The position numbers and the translations under genes are program-made. Below are positions 1 to 9,326 of a stretch of 64,000 nt of DNA, piece by piece (position 1 is the stretch's first letter; each line of letters begins with the position of its first letter). The notes beneath the pieces are model-generated. The model was not told the origin of the DNA and made no database searches. It worked only from the letters and a program-made list of their open reading frames with translations. Source of the DNA: an uncultured Eubacteriales bacterium (GTDB taxonomy: Bacteria > Bacillota > Clostridia > Oscillospirales > CAG-272); the NCBI GenBank assembly GCA_900542425.1, contig UQNQ01000001.1:124001-188000 (forward strand), read 5' to 3'.

Positions 1-2
1 GT

Positions 3-170
3 GAGGAGTTCCTCATGGCTGACACGGACGAGCAGCAGCTTTTTTATATTTGGGGTCATTCGTATGAATTTGACGCATGGGATTTTTGGGAAAGGTTTGA
101 GGATTTTTGCCGTATGATAAGCGGGCATGATGACATTTTTTACGGGACAAACAGGGAAGTGCTGTTATGA
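3..170 (+). CDS. Polysaccharide deacetylase family protein, C-terminal fragment
   Basis: The open frame enters from the left edge and ends with TGA at 168-170, leaving 55 residues. They contain LFYIWGHSYEFD, then W and F residues, then DIFYGTNREVLL. This pattern is typical of the last barrel strand and C-terminus of NodB-type carbohydrate esterases, zinc-dependent enzymes that remove acetyl groups from glycans. The metal-binding motifs would lie upstream, outside the window. The gene is followed by a strong bidirectional terminator that separates it from the convergent operon. Family assignment rests only on this short tail. Confidence 0.6.
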   Translation, partial: EEFLMADTDEQQLFYIWGHSYEFDAWDFWERFEDFCRMISGHDDIFYGTNREVLL

Positions 171-199
171 AAAATGAGAAAGCATAATACCTGCGGGCA

Positions 200-247
200 T
201 TTTTATGAAGAAAGGACTTCCTTATGGAAGTCCTTTCTTCATAAAAA
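200..247. terminator. Bidirectional intrinsic terminator
   Basis: A near-perfect 22-bp inverted repeat (200-221 and 226-247) with a TTAT loop carries A/T tracts at both ends. It can therefore terminate both the deacetylase gene (plus) and the isocitrate dehydrogenase operon (minus). Confidence 0.9.
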
Positions 248-251
248 TATG

Positions 252-1427
252 TTATAACCCCTTTAATGTTTCCATCACATAATTGCCGAACGCTTCACAG
301 GTCGCGCCCGTGTCGCGTCCGGTGATGACGAGCTTTTTCTCTTCAAAGGTACAGATGTCAAGTGCACGCTCAAGCTTTGCGGCACGGTCCTGCAGTCCTA
401 TGTGAGAAAGCAGCATGACGCAGGCGCGCAACATGGAGCTGGGGTCGGCGTATTTGCCGCGTCCCTCTGTTATCATACGAGGCGCGGAGCCGTGAATCGC
501 TTCAAACATTGCGTATTTTTTCCCGATGTTGGCGCAGCCGGCAGTACCTACTCCGCCTTGGAATTCCGCTGCTTCATCGGAGATAATGTCGCCGTAAAGG
601 TTCGGCAGCAGGAGCACTTGAAAATCGCGGCGGCGTTTTTTATCCACAAGTTTTGCTGTCATGATATCGGCATACCATTCATCTGTTGTAATTTCGGGAT
701 AAAGTGCCGCTACCTTATGGCAGTCCTCAAGAAAATTGCCGTCGGTCGTTTTGATGACATTTGCCTTGGTGACAAGCGATACGCGGGTAAAGCCATTTTT
801 ACGCGCATAATCATAAGCGAGTTTTGCGATTCGGTCGGAGCCCTGTTTTGTGGTTATGGTAAAATCGACTGCGAGGTCTTCCGTTACATTGAAGCCGGAG
901 GAGCCGACGGCATAGCCGCCCTCTGTATTTTCACGGAAAATTGTCCAGTTGATGCCCTCCTCCGGTACCTTGACCGGGCGGATGTTGGCGAACAGGTCAA
1001 GCGCCTTGCGCATAGCGACGTTGGCGGATTCGATATTCGGCATGCCGCTGCCTTTCTGCGGCGTGGTTGTCGGACCTTTCAGGATGATATGGCAGGCTTT
1101 GAGCGCTTCCATCACGTCATCGGGGATGCCCTTGCCGGCTGCAATGCGGTTTTCAAGCGTCAATCCCTCAATATCGACAAATTGAATCTTTCCCGATGCG
1201 ACAAGGTCTGAGAGGATATATTCCAATACGCGGCGCGCCTCCGCGGAAATGATAGGGCCGATGCCGTCGCCGCCGCATACGCCGATTTTAATGGTATCAA
1301 GCGTGCTGTAATCGACAAAATCTCCCTGTGCTTTCATATCCTCCACGCGTCGGAGCTGTCCTTCCAGAATTTTTTTGAATTTTTCAGCCGCGGCATCCAG
1401 TGCCGCAGTATAAGCGGTATTTTCCAT
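252..1427 (-). CDS. NAD-type isocitrate dehydrogenase (isocitrate/isopropylmalate dehydrogenase family)
   Basis: This 391-residue decarboxylating dehydrogenase is predicted to convert isocitrate to 2-oxoglutarate in the cytoplasm. Visible family features are GDGIGP near residue 54, LKGPTTTP, FRENTEGGYA with the substrate-binding Arg, VTKANVIKTTDGNF, LPNLYGDIISDEAAEFQGG and the nucleotide-binding segment EAIHGSAPR. The ATG is preceded by AAAGGA. It is the last gene of an operon with Re-citrate synthase and aconitase, so isocitrate is a better substrate call than 3-isopropylmalate; no leuC, leuD or leuA neighbours are present. An N-terminal extension of about 45 residues precedes the Rossmann-like start. 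Cofactor preference (NAD rather than NADP) is inferred from family resemblance. Confidence 0.88.
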   Translation of the reverse strand: MENTAYTAALDAAAEKFKKILEGQLRRVEDMKAQGDFVDYSTLDTIKIGVCGGDGIGPIISAEARRVLEYILSDLVASGKIQFVDIEGLTLENRIAAGKGIPDDVMEALKACHIILKGPTTTPQKGSGMPNIESANVAMRKALDLFANIRPVKVPEEGINWTIFRENTEGGYAVGSSGFNVTEDLAVDFTITTKQGSDRIAKLAYDYARKNGFTRVSLVTKANVIKTTDGNFLEDCHKVAALYPEITTDEWYADIMTAKLVDKKRRRDFQVLLLPNLYGDIISDEAAEFQGGVGTAGCANIGKKYAMFEAIHGSAPRMITEGRGKYADPSSMLRACVMLLSHIGLQDRAAKLERALDICTFEEKKLVITGRDTGATCEAFGNYVMETLKGL

Positions 1428-1445
1428 GATTTCTGTCCTTTCTTA

Positions 1446-3380
1446 TTATTTTCCGTTTGCTTTGGTATAGTTCAGCAGTCCGCCGGCAGAGAGAATCGCG
1501 CGCTGGCGCGGTGTAAAGGAGAGACGCAGCGGAATTTTCGCACCGTTTGTCCTGTCTTCGAGAATCACGGTATCCGCTGTCGCGACCGCTTCGGCGAAGC
1601 CGGAAATGGCAAGCTCGTCGCCCTCGGCGATTTTGTCATAATCAGCAGGATCATCAAAGGTCATAGGCACGATGCCGAAGTTAATGAGATTTGCCACATG
1701 AATGCGTGCGAAGCTTTTGGCGATGACCGCTTTCACACCGAGGTACAGAGGTACGAGTGCCGCATGTTCACGGGAGGAGCCCTGTCCGTAATTTGTGCCG
1801 CCGACAACGATGCCGCCGCCTTCTTTTTTCGCGCGCTCAGGAAAGTTCTTGTCGCATACCGTGAAGCAAAATTCGGAAAGCTTGGGCACATTGGAGCGGT
1901 AGGGGAGAATCTTTGTTCCTGCCGGCATGATATGGTCAGTCGTAATGTTGTCTCCGACTTTTAGAATCAGTTTGCAGGTTAGATCTTTTTCCGGCGCTTT
2001 GCCGACGGGGATCGGTTTGATGTTCGGACCGCGTTCGACGACGATATCAGCCGCTTGCTCAGGTGCGGCGGGCATTTCAATCAGATTGTCATGGATGAGA
2101 AAATGAGAAGGAATATGGATATCCGGTGCTTTTCCTAGGGTGCGCGGGTCTGTGAGCGTACCGGTAAGCGCGGATACGGCAGCGGTTTCGGGCGAAACAA
2201 GATAAACTTTGGCGTCCGCTGTTCCGCTGCGCGCCTCAAAATTGCGGTTGAAAGTACGAAGGGAGACACCGCCGGACTTTGGTGAAAAGCCCATTCCGAT
2301 GCAGGGACCGCACGCGCATTCGAGAATGCGTGCTCCGGCATCAATGAGATCGGCAAGCGCGCCGCATTCCGCGAGCATCGTATATACTTGCTTTGAGCCG
2401 GGAGAAATAGAGAGACTTACGTCCGGATGAATGGTTTTTCCCTTTAAGATCGCTGCGACAGTAAGCAGGTCGAGCATGGAGGAATTGGTACAGGAGCCAA
2501 TGCAGACCTGAGAAATCGCCATGCCGGCAATTTCCGAAACCGGGCGGACATTGCCCGGACTGTGCGGACATGCGGCAAGCGGAACAAGGGTGGAAAGGTC
2601 GATGGTATATGTCTCGTCGTAGACTGCATCCGCATCCGGCGTGAGAGGAACAAAATCCTTTTCTCTGTCCTGCGCTGCAAGAAAAGCGTGCGTGATTTCG
2701 TCGGAAGGGAAAAGAGAACTCGTCGCGCCAAGTTCCGCTCCCATATTGGTAATGGTTGCCCTCTGCGGTACGGAAAGCGTTTTCACTCCTTCGCCACCGT
2801 ACTCAAGAATGGCGCCGACGCCGCCCTTGACGTCCAGCCTGCGAAGGACCTCGAGGATGATATCCTTAGCGCCGACATAGTCGGGAAGTTTGCCGGTAAG
2901 CTCAATGCGGATACTTTTCGGCATGGTGATATAATAGGTGCCGCCGCCCATTGCGACCGCAACATCAAGTCCGCCGGCACCCATGCCGAGCATCCCGATG
3001 CCGCCCGCTGTCGGCGTGTGACTGTCAGAACCGATGAGCGTTTTCCCAGGCACAGCAAAGCGTTCAAGATGAACCTGATGGCAGATTCCGTTGCCGGGGC
3101 GTGAGAAGCGAATGCCGTGCTTTTTTGTCACGGTTTGAATATAGCGATGATCATCGGCATTTTCAAAGCCTGCCTGGAGTGTGTTGTGATCAATATAGGC
3201 AACGGAAAGTTCCGTTTTGACACGATCTGTTCCCATCGCTTCAAATTGCAGATACGCCATTGTACCGGTGGCGTCCTGTGTTAATGTTTGGTCGATGCGA
3301 AGTCCGATTTCCGCACCGGGTTTCATTTCACCCGAGACAAGATGGTTTTTGATGATTTTCTGAGCGATTGTGTATCCCAT
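1446..3380 (-). CDS. Aconitate hydratase (short form)
   Basis: This 644-residue iron-sulfur hydratase interconverts citrate and isocitrate. The [4Fe-4S] ligands are visible as CIGSCTNSS and ACGPCIGMG. The N-terminal substrate segment IGSDSHTPTAGGIGMLGMGAGG and the swivel-domain segment GGTNYGQGSSREHAAL are also conserved. At about 640 residues it belongs to the shorter, mitochondrial/archaeal-like aconitase type rather than the 900-residue AcnA. It starts 3 nt after the GntR stop with AGAAAGGA as ribosome binding site, and it sits between citrate synthase and isocitrate dehydrogenase, completing the citrate to 2-oxoglutarate branch. Confidence 0.93.
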   Translation of the reverse strand: MGYTIAQKIIKNHLVSGEMKPGAEIGLRIDQTLTQDATGTMAYLQFEAMGTDRVKTELSVAYIDHNTLQAGFENADDHRYIQTVTKKHGIRFSRPGNGICHQVHLERFAVPGKTLIGSDSHTPTAGGIGMLGMGAGGLDVAVAMGGGTYYITMPKSIRIELTGKLPDYVGAKDIILEVLRRLDVKGGVGAILEYGGEGVKTLSVPQRATITNMGAELGATSSLFPSDEITHAFLAAQDREKDFVPLTPDADAVYDETYTIDLSTLVPLAACPHSPGNVRPVSEIAGMAISQVCIGSCTNSSMLDLLTVAAILKGKTIHPDVSLSISPGSKQVYTMLAECGALADLIDAGARILECACGPCIGMGFSPKSGGVSLRTFNRNFEARSGTADAKVYLVSPETAAVSALTGTLTDPRTLGKAPDIHIPSHFLIHDNLIEMPAAPEQAADIVVERGPNIKPIPVGKAPEKDLTCKLILKVGDNITTDHIMPAGTKILPYRSNVPKLSEFCFTVCDKNFPERAKKEGGGIVVGGTNYGQGSSREHAALVPLYLGVKAVIAKSFARIHVANLINFGIVPMTFDDPADYDKIAEGDELAISGFAEAVATADTVILEDRTNGAKIPLRLSFTPRQRAILSAGGLLNYTKANGK

Positions 3381-3383
3381 GGT

Positions 3384-4055
3384 TCAATCCTTTCTATTGT
3401 TATCGTTTTTCAGTGCCAGAAGCATATTGGAAAGCGCGCGTTCTACATGTGCCGAAGTGAGCCGCTCGGCGGCATCCGCGTCAGAGCGAAGAATGGCGTC
3501 GAGAATTTCACGGTGTTCTTCAACTGATTTTTCAAGTCTTCCCGGAACGGTCAGAGAAAGCTTCCGGTATGCTTTGATGTTTCGGTGGAGTTCCGACAGA
3601 ATCCGGCAGAGAATCCGGCTGCCGCACGCCCGGTAAATCTCTCCGTGAAATGTCGTATCAAGTTCCTTGAGGTGTTCGGGGTCTTGTTTTTGCAGATAAA
3701 ATTCCGAGAGCTCGACCGATTCTGAAAGGGCCTTTTTCCCTTCTGAGGTCATTTTTACAGCTGCCATAGCTGCGGCAAGTCCTTCTAGCCGCATCCGAAT
3801 GCGATAAATATCGATAAGGTCGTCGATTGTAACACCGACAACGACGGCTCCGCGGTTCGGAGAAACCTCAATAAGCCCCTCTTCGGCAAGCCGATGGAGT
3901 GCGCCGCGCACCGGCGTGCGGCTGACGCCGAGCTTTTCTGAGATACCAAGCTCTGTTAATGCCTCTCCCTTTTTCAGGTCTCCTGAAAGAATCGCTTCTT
4001 CCAATTCTGCGTATACTCTTGCTTCTAAGGAAGAGGTGTCCTTGTTGATAATCAT
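3384..4055 (-). CDS. GntR/FadR-type (FCD domain) transcriptional regulator of the citrate operon
   Basis: This 223-residue protein has an N-terminal winged helix-turn-helix (about residues 8-75, including SEKLGVSRTPVRGALHRLAEEGLIE) and an all-helical FCD effector domain. The FCD metal-ligand type positions are seen around ELDTTFHGEIYRACGS and VEEHREILDAI. The gene lies inside the 2-oxoglutarate operon, so it probably controls its own transcription through the TTGTATACAA palindrome near the operon start. The effector is unknown; an organic acid such as citrate or 2-oxoglutarate would fit the family and the context. Confidence 0.87.
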   Translation of the reverse strand: MIINKDTSSLEARVYAELEEAILSGDLKKGEALTELGISEKLGVSRTPVRGALHRLAEEGLIEVSPNRGAVVVGVTIDDLIDIYRIRMRLEGLAAAMAAVKMTSEGKKALSESVELSEFYLQKQDPEHLKELDTTFHGEIYRACGSRILCRILSELHRNIKAYRKLSLTVPGRLEKSVEEHREILDAILRSDADAAERLTSAHVERALSNMLLALKNDNNRKD

Positions 4056-4086
4056 ATGATTTCCCTCACATTATCGCGTTTTTCGC

Positions 4087-5463
4087 TTACGGCTCCTGAA
4101 AGCGTCCGGGGGCAAGTGTGTCAATGATTTCAAGCAGCTCCTCCTCGCTCATAACCGTTGTGCGGCCATCTGTATACTGACTGTCGATTTGTTCTTTCAT
4201 CCGCAGAACCAAGGCATCCTGCTTGGTAAGCATTTCTTCAGGGGTAAGCCTGAAATGTGTGTTAATCCAATAGGCGATGCCCGCGAGTCCTGAAGTGTTG
4301 GATATGGCAACCTCAGCAGGACGATTCAGAATTTTCTCCGTATTGAATATATTGTAAATTTCGGCATCTTTCATCAGTCCATCGGCATGAATGCCCGCTT
4401 TTGTTACATTAAAGTTCTCGCCGACAAATGGTGTCATGGGAGGAATATCATAGCCGATTTCTTTTCGGTAATATTCCGAGATTTCCGTGATGACCGTCGG
4501 GTCCATACCATCAAAGGTACCGCGCAGAGAGGCATATTCGATGACCATTGCCTCAAGCGGAATGTTTCCGGTCCGCTCTCCGATCCCAAGCAGGGAACAG
4601 TTAACAGCGGATGCGCCGTAGAGCCATGCTGCCGCGGCGTTGACGACTGCCTTGTAGAAATCGTTGTGTCCGTGCCATTCAAGCATTTCCGAGGTAACGT
4701 CGGAATAATGGTGCAGACCGTACACGATGCCGGGAACGCTGCGGGGCAGTGCTACGCCCGGATAGGGAACGCCATATCCCATCGTGTCGCACATCCGGAT
4801 TTTAATCGGAATGCCGGATTCTTTGGAAAGCTCCGTCAGCTCATTCACGAAAGGAACGACAAAACCGTAAAAATCGGCGCGGGTAATATCCTCAAGATGA
4901 CACCGGGGACGGATTCCCGCGTCAAAAGCCTGTTTCACGACGGAAAGATAGTGATCCAGAGCTTGCGCACGTGTCATGCCGAGCTTTTTGAAGATATGAT
5001 AATCCGAGCAGCTGACAAGAATGCCGGTCTCTTTAATGCCGATGTTGTGAACAAGAGCAAAATCTTCTTTTTTGGCGCGAATCCAAGTGGTAATCTCCGG
5101 AAAGCGAAGTCCGAGCGACATACATTTTTCGACCGCTTCGCGGTCTTTTTTGGTATAAACAAAAAATTCGCTTTGACGGATGATTCCGTTTTCTCCGCCA
5201 AGTCTTGAAAGCATTTTATATAGGGTTACGATTTGTTCCGGCGTATACGGTGCGCGAGATTGCTGTCCGTCCCGGAAGGTTGTGTCTGTAATCCAGATGT
5301 GTTCAGGTGTGTTAAGAGGTACGCGGCGATGGTTGAAGGCAATTTTCGGAATCTCGTCATAGGGATAAATCTCCCGGTAAAGATTCGGTTCCTCCACGTC
5401 CTGAAGCGAATATTTATACTGCGATTGCTCAAGCAGATTGGTAGCTGGATTTTTAATAATCAA
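4087..5463 (-). CDS. Re-type citrate synthase (isopropylmalate/homocitrate synthase family)
   Basis: This 458-residue acyltransferase has a DRE-TIM barrel. The metal/catalytic motif is TTFRDGQQSRAPYTPEQ at about residues 62-78, followed by a CHLEDITRADFYGFV segment, EWHGHNDFYKAVVNA and NCSLLGIGERTGN. RDGQQSR and the overall length match the clostridial Re-citrate synthases, which make citrate from acetyl-CoA and oxaloacetate in anaerobes lacking the usual Si-enzyme. The downstream aconitase and isocitrate dehydrogenase support this over homocitrate synthase. The start is TTG at 5461-5463, with GGAGGGG 8 nt upstream. It is the first gene of the operon. Confidence 0.88.
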   Translation of the reverse strand: MIIKNPATNLLEQSQYKYSLQDVEEPNLYREIYPYDEIPKIAFNHRRVPLNTPEHIWITDTTFRDGQQSRAPYTPEQIVTLYKMLSRLGGENGIIRQSEFFVYTKKDREAVEKCMSLGLRFPEITTWIRAKKEDFALVHNIGIKETGILVSCSDYHIFKKLGMTRAQALDHYLSVVKQAFDAGIRPRCHLEDITRADFYGFVVPFVNELTELSKESGIPIKIRMCDTMGYGVPYPGVALPRSVPGIVYGLHHYSDVTSEMLEWHGHNDFYKAVVNAAAAWLYGASAVNCSLLGIGERTGNIPLEAMVIEYASLRGTFDGMDPTVITEISEYYRKEIGYDIPPMTPFVGENFNVTKAGIHADGLMKDAEIYNIFNTEKILNRPAEVAISNTSGLAGIAYWINTHFRLTPEEMLTKQDALVLRMKEQIDSQYTDGRTTVMSEEELLEIIDTLAPGRFQEP

Positions 5464-5490
5464 ATGGATCCCCTCCTCTGTATTGTATTC

Positions 5491-5539
5491 TTGTATACAA
5501 TCATGAGGATATTATAACGGATGTGACAGGATTTGTCAA
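5491..5539 (-). promoter_or_regulatory. Consensus sigma-A promoter with GntR-type operator for the citrate operon
   Basis: On the minus strand TTGACA (5534-5539) and TATAAT (5511-5516) are separated by exactly 17 nt. The perfect palindrome TTGTATACAA (5491-5500) begins just downstream of the expected start near 5504, with a related half site (TTGTATTC) next to it. This position suits repression by the FCD regulator encoded in the operon. Operator identity is inferred. Confidence 0.8.
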
Positions 5540-5642
5540 TGCATCCTCTAAAATTTTTTAGGAAAAGTTTTTTGATGAAAACTGCGTCGATAGAACTTTG
5601 CAGCCGTAAAAACGGCGGACAGAATACATCTGGTCCGGATAC

Positions 5643-5684
5643 GGCAAAAAGCCCGTGGGAAATCTTTCCCGCGGGCTTTTTGCC
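5643..5684. terminator. Bidirectional terminator between ABC exporter and citrate operon
   Basis: A 20-bp stem (5643-5662 and 5665-5684, one G-T pair) with a two-base loop contains A and T tracts flanking GC-rich arms. It lies just after the stop of the ABC exporter gene. Confidence 0.85.
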
Positions 5685-5695
5685 ATTTTTGCAGT

Positions 5696-7594
5696 TTATG
5701 TGGCGATACCGGCAAACTGTGACATATAAAGATTGTAATATACACCTTTTTGGGCAAGAAGCGTCTCGTGATTTCCGGATTCGCATATTTTGCCGTTGTC
5801 AAGGACGATGATGCAGTCCGCATCGCGTATGGTAGAAAGTCTATGTGCGATAATCAGCGTTGTTCGTCCTTGCATCAAATGCATCATGGCCTCTTGAATA
5901 TGCATTTCCGTGCGGGTATCCACGCTGGAAGTTGCCTCATCAAGGATTAAAATTTTAGGATTGGCAAGTACGGCGCGTGCAATGGAAAGCAGTTGTCTTT
6001 GTCCGTTGCTGATATTGCCTCCGGATTCGGCAAGTTCGGTATGGTATCCTTCCGGCATTCGTCTGATAAAGACATCGGCATTGGCGGTGACAGCGGCACG
6101 CTGTACTTCCTCATCGGTAGCATCCAACCGTCCATAGCGGATATTCGCGCCGATGGTATCGGTAAAAAGGACGGTATCCTGCAAAACAATGGCAATGTTT
6201 TTCCGAAGGGAATCTTTTGTAATATCCCGGATGTTGATGCCGTCAATGAGAATTTCTCCCGAATCCGTTTCATAGAACCGTGTGAGGAGATTGATGATGG
6301 TTGTTTTTCCGGAGCCGGTTTTTCCTACAATTGCGATTTTTTGTCCCGGCTTTACTTCAAGATTAAAATCTTTCAGCACAGGTTCTCCGGGTACATAAGA
6401 AAAATGGATATGACGGAATGACAGCTGTCCGGTGACATTTTCCGGAACAAGCGAAATGGTGCCCTCATCGATTTCCGGCTCTTCCTCCATAATTTCAAAT
6501 ACCCGTTCCGCACCGGTGACAGCGTTGAGAATCGATGTATACTGATTTGCCACTTCATTGAGCGGGCGTGTGAATTGCTTTGAGAATTGGATGAAGAGAA
6601 AAACGGTAGTGACGCTGAACCGTCCGTTGATGGCAAAAATAACGCCGGCAACAACGATAAGAAGAAATCCGATGTTGTTGATAATATTCATCAGCGGACC
6701 CATAACGCCGCCGAAAATCTCGGCTTTGATTCCTGTTTTTTTGAGAGCGGAACTGGTCTGATTAAATTCTTCTTTTATTTTTTCTTCTCTGGAGAAGGCG
6801 ATAATGGTACGATATCCCATCACGCTTTCTTCCACTTCGGCGTTGAGTTCACCGAGCAGCCGCTGCTGCGCTGCAAAATACCGTCTGACGCGCTTCGTGA
6901 GGAAGGTTGTGACAAGAAGTGTCAGCGGAATGGTAATCATGCTGATAAGGGTCATTTCCCAGCTGTAATAAAGCATGATGCAGAGAGCACCTAGGATGGT
7001 GATAACGCTGGAGATGAGAGAGGTAATCGATTGGGAAATGGTATTGGAGATATTCTCGATATCGTTGGTCATGCGGCTCATGATATCGCCGTGCGGATGA
7101 TTGTCTGTATATCCGATGGATAACTTTTCGATTTTCCGGAACAGATCGGCACGCATGACCTTGACGGTTCCCTGGGATAATTTCGCGGCAAGTCTTGCCT
7201 GAATATAGGAAAAAAGGGAAGAGGCGGCGAACAAAACGGCGAGAATGACGAGAATCCTTGCCATAGAATCAAAATCGATGACAAATTTGCCGTCTGAAAT
7301 CGTCATTTTTCCACCCATGGAATCAATGGTTAAATAGTCCAGCGCTGCGGTCTGCATGGTTGGGGCGATGAGCGTGACTGCGGCAGACGCAATGACGCAG
7401 ACAATCATAATCACAAGCAGAATTCTGTTTTTTCCGATATAACCAAGCAATTTGGAAACGGTTTTTCTGAAATTTTTAGGCTTTTCCGCAATCATGGGAC
7501 CGCGGGGACCTCCCCCGCGTCTTCCGCCGGGGCCGATGATAATCGGTTCATTGTTCCGTGCTTCTTTTTTGGGCGTATTATTCAATTTCTTCAC
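5696..7594 (-). CDS. ABC exporter subunit, multidrug/lipid type (catalytically complete half)
   Basis: This 632-residue half-transporter has six predicted membrane helices at about residues 50-350 and a C-terminal nucleotide-binding domain. Walker A is GKTGSGKTT, the signature is NISNGQRQ, Walker B is ILILDEATSS with the catalytic Glu, and the switch is IAHRLS. A glycine- and proline-rich cytoplasmic tail (GPGGRRGGGPRGP) precedes the first helix. It overlaps the partner gene by 17 bp, so the two are probably translated together as a heterodimer. With the upstream MarR gene, a drug or toxic-metabolite efflux role is likely; the substrate cannot be read from sequence. Confidence 0.9.
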   Translation of the reverse strand: MKKLNNTPKKEARNNEPIIIGPGGRRGGGPRGPMIAEKPKNFRKTVSKLLGYIGKNRILLVIMIVCVIASAAVTLIAPTMQTAALDYLTIDSMGGKMTISDGKFVIDFDSMARILVILAVLFAASSLFSYIQARLAAKLSQGTVKVMRADLFRKIEKLSIGYTDNHPHGDIMSRMTNDIENISNTISQSITSLISSVITILGALCIMLYYSWEMTLISMITIPLTLLVTTFLTKRVRRYFAAQQRLLGELNAEVEESVMGYRTIIAFSREEKIKEEFNQTSSALKKTGIKAEIFGGVMGPLMNIINNIGFLLIVVAGVIFAINGRFSVTTVFLFIQFSKQFTRPLNEVANQYTSILNAVTGAERVFEIMEEEPEIDEGTISLVPENVTGQLSFRHIHFSYVPGEPVLKDFNLEVKPGQKIAIVGKTGSGKTTIINLLTRFYETDSGEILIDGINIRDITKDSLRKNIAIVLQDTVLFTDTIGANIRYGRLDATDEEVQRAAVTANADVFIRRMPEGYHTELAESGGNISNGQRQLLSIARAVLANPKILILDEATSSVDTRTEMHIQEAMMHLMQGRTTLIIAHRLSTIRDADCIIVLDNGKICESGNHETLLAQKGVYYNLYMSQFAGIAT

Positions 7595-9326
7595 CCCGTT
7601 TCAGCTGAGAGTCATAAATGTCCCGGTAGATTTCACTGGTTTTCATAAGTGTTTCGTGATTGCCCTCAGCGGCAATGGTGCCGCCGTCCAGCACAAGAAT
7701 CCGGTCGGCGTTCATGACGGAAGCGACGCGCTGGGCAATGGTAATGACAGTAAGCGACCCTTTTTGTCTACGCAGTGCGTTCTGGAGCTTTGCGCTTGTC
7801 GCAAGATCCAGTGCGGACATACTGTCATCGAAGATGAGAACATCCGGCTTTTTGAGAAGTGCGCGTGCAATGGCGAGACGTTGTTTTTGTCCGCCGGAAA
7901 GGGAAGCGCCTTTTTCGGCAACGACCGTCTCATATCCTGCGGCAAATCCGGTGATGAATTCATCCGCCTGAGCAATTTTCGCCGCCTCCCGAAGCTCTTC
8001 GTTATCGGCGTTTTCGTCGCCCCATCTCAGATTTTCCGCAACGGTTCCGGAGAAAAGCTCACTCTTTTGAAGAACAAATGAAATTTTTGAGCGAAGAGCG
8101 TCCAACGTGTAATCCTTTACATTGACCCCGTCGATGAAAATTTCTCCTTCGGATGGATTATAAAAACGCGGAATCAGACTGACAAGCGTTGATTTCCCGG
8201 AGCCGGTCGCGCCGAGAATGGCGAGATTTTCTCCGGAGCGGATGTCGAGATTGATGTCATGCAGCACCGGTTCCCCAGCGGTATCCGGGTAACGGAACGA
8301 AACATTCCGGAATTCAACGTGACCGCGTTTTTCCTCTTTGCCGATTCCGTTATATGTTCCGTCTGAAATGACAGGAACACAATCGAGTACTTCGTTAATC
8401 CGCTTTGCGGATGCCTGTGCTCGCGAGATGGTTTGAAACATCATCGATATCATCATAACGGAGTTCAAAATCTGCATGATATATTGAATGACAGCCATGA
8501 TTTCGCCTACTTCGATGGCGCCATGGCTGACTTCTATGCCGCCGACGAGAATCACGGCAATTACGGCAAGATTCATAACGACCATCATAAGAGGAGAAAG
8601 CAGCGCCATAATATATTGTACGCGTAGCGTGACAGAAAACAGATTGCCGTTTGCTTTGTCAAAACGGCCGGTTTCATGTTCTTCACGGACATACGCTTTT
8701 ACAACACGCGCACCGGAGATGTTTTCCTGAACAACGGAGTTAACATCGTCCAGTCTGTCTTGTACCTCTTCAAACATTGGACGGATTTTTCGCATAACGA
8801 GGAAAACGATAAGAAGCTGAATCGGAAGGGAAACCGCAATGACAATGCCGAACCTGATGTTCAGCGAGAGTGCCATCACAATGCCGCCGACAAACATAAT
8901 AGGTGAACGAAAAAATGTACGTAGCGCCGACGCCATAAAGTTTTGTACCATGGTGACGTCGTTGGTCATTCTTGTGACAAGAGAGCCGACAGTGAACCGG
9001 TCCGTCTGTTCCGGTGAAAGCGCCATGACATGCGAAAATGCGTCGCGGCGCAGGTCATTCCCGAAATTTTGAGACGCTGCGGAGGCAAAGCCTGCTGCAC
9101 CGACGCCCGTAATGCCGCCAATCACAACAAGGACCATCATTTTGATACCGTAATCCGCAACGATGCCCATTCCCTCTGATACGGAGCCTGCGTAAATGCT
9201 TTGATTTACAATATCGGACATGATGGTGGGCAGTGAAAGATCTACCAGTACTTCTGCAATCATAAACAGTGGGGAAAAGATTGCAATATACCAATATGGT
9301 TTCATATACTTAAAGAGTTTTCTCAT
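7578..9326 (-). CDS. ABC exporter subunit with degenerate ATP site (partner half)
   Basis: This 582-residue half-transporter has six predicted membrane helices followed by an ATPase domain: Walker A GATGSGKST, signature LSGGQKQR, Walker B VLIFDDSMSALD, switch region TIAQRVA. The Walker B catalytic Glu is Asp and the switch His is Gln, as in the degenerate-site subunit of heterodimeric exporters such as BmrC/BmrD or TM287/288. The neighbouring 632-residue subunit supplies the intact catalytic residues. It overlaps MarR by 4 bp and the next subunit by 17 bp. Confidence 0.9.
   Translation of the reverse strand: MRKLFKYMKPYWYIAIFSPLFMIAEVLVDLSLPTIMSDIVNQSIYAGSVSEGMGIVADYGIKMMVLVVIGGITGVGAAGFASAASQNFGNDLRRDAFSHVMALSPEQTDRFTVGSLVTRMTNDVTMVQNFMASALRTFFRSPIMFVGGIVMALSLNIRFGIVIAVSLPIQLLIVFLVMRKIRPMFEEVQDRLDDVNSVVQENISGARVVKAYVREEHETGRFDKANGNLFSVTLRVQYIMALLSPLMMVVMNLAVIAVILVGGIEVSHGAIEVGEIMAVIQYIMQILNSVMMISMMFQTISRAQASAKRINEVLDCVPVISDGTYNGIGKEEKRGHVEFRNVSFRYPDTAGEPVLHDINLDIRSGENLAILGATGSGKSTLVSLIPRFYNPSEGEIFIDGVNVKDYTLDALRSKISFVLQKSELFSGTVAENLRWGDENADNEELREAAKIAQADEFITGFAAGYETVVAEKGASLSGGQKQRLAIARALLKKPDVLIFDDSMSALDLATSAKLQNALRRQKGSLTVITIAQRVASVMNADRILVLDGGTIAAEGNHETLMKTSEIYRDIYDSQLKRGEEIE

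Noticed and set aside
402..1211. Plus-strand open frame of 269 codons
   Set aside because: It is a shadow of the isocitrate dehydrogenase gene with no family signature or ribosome binding site.
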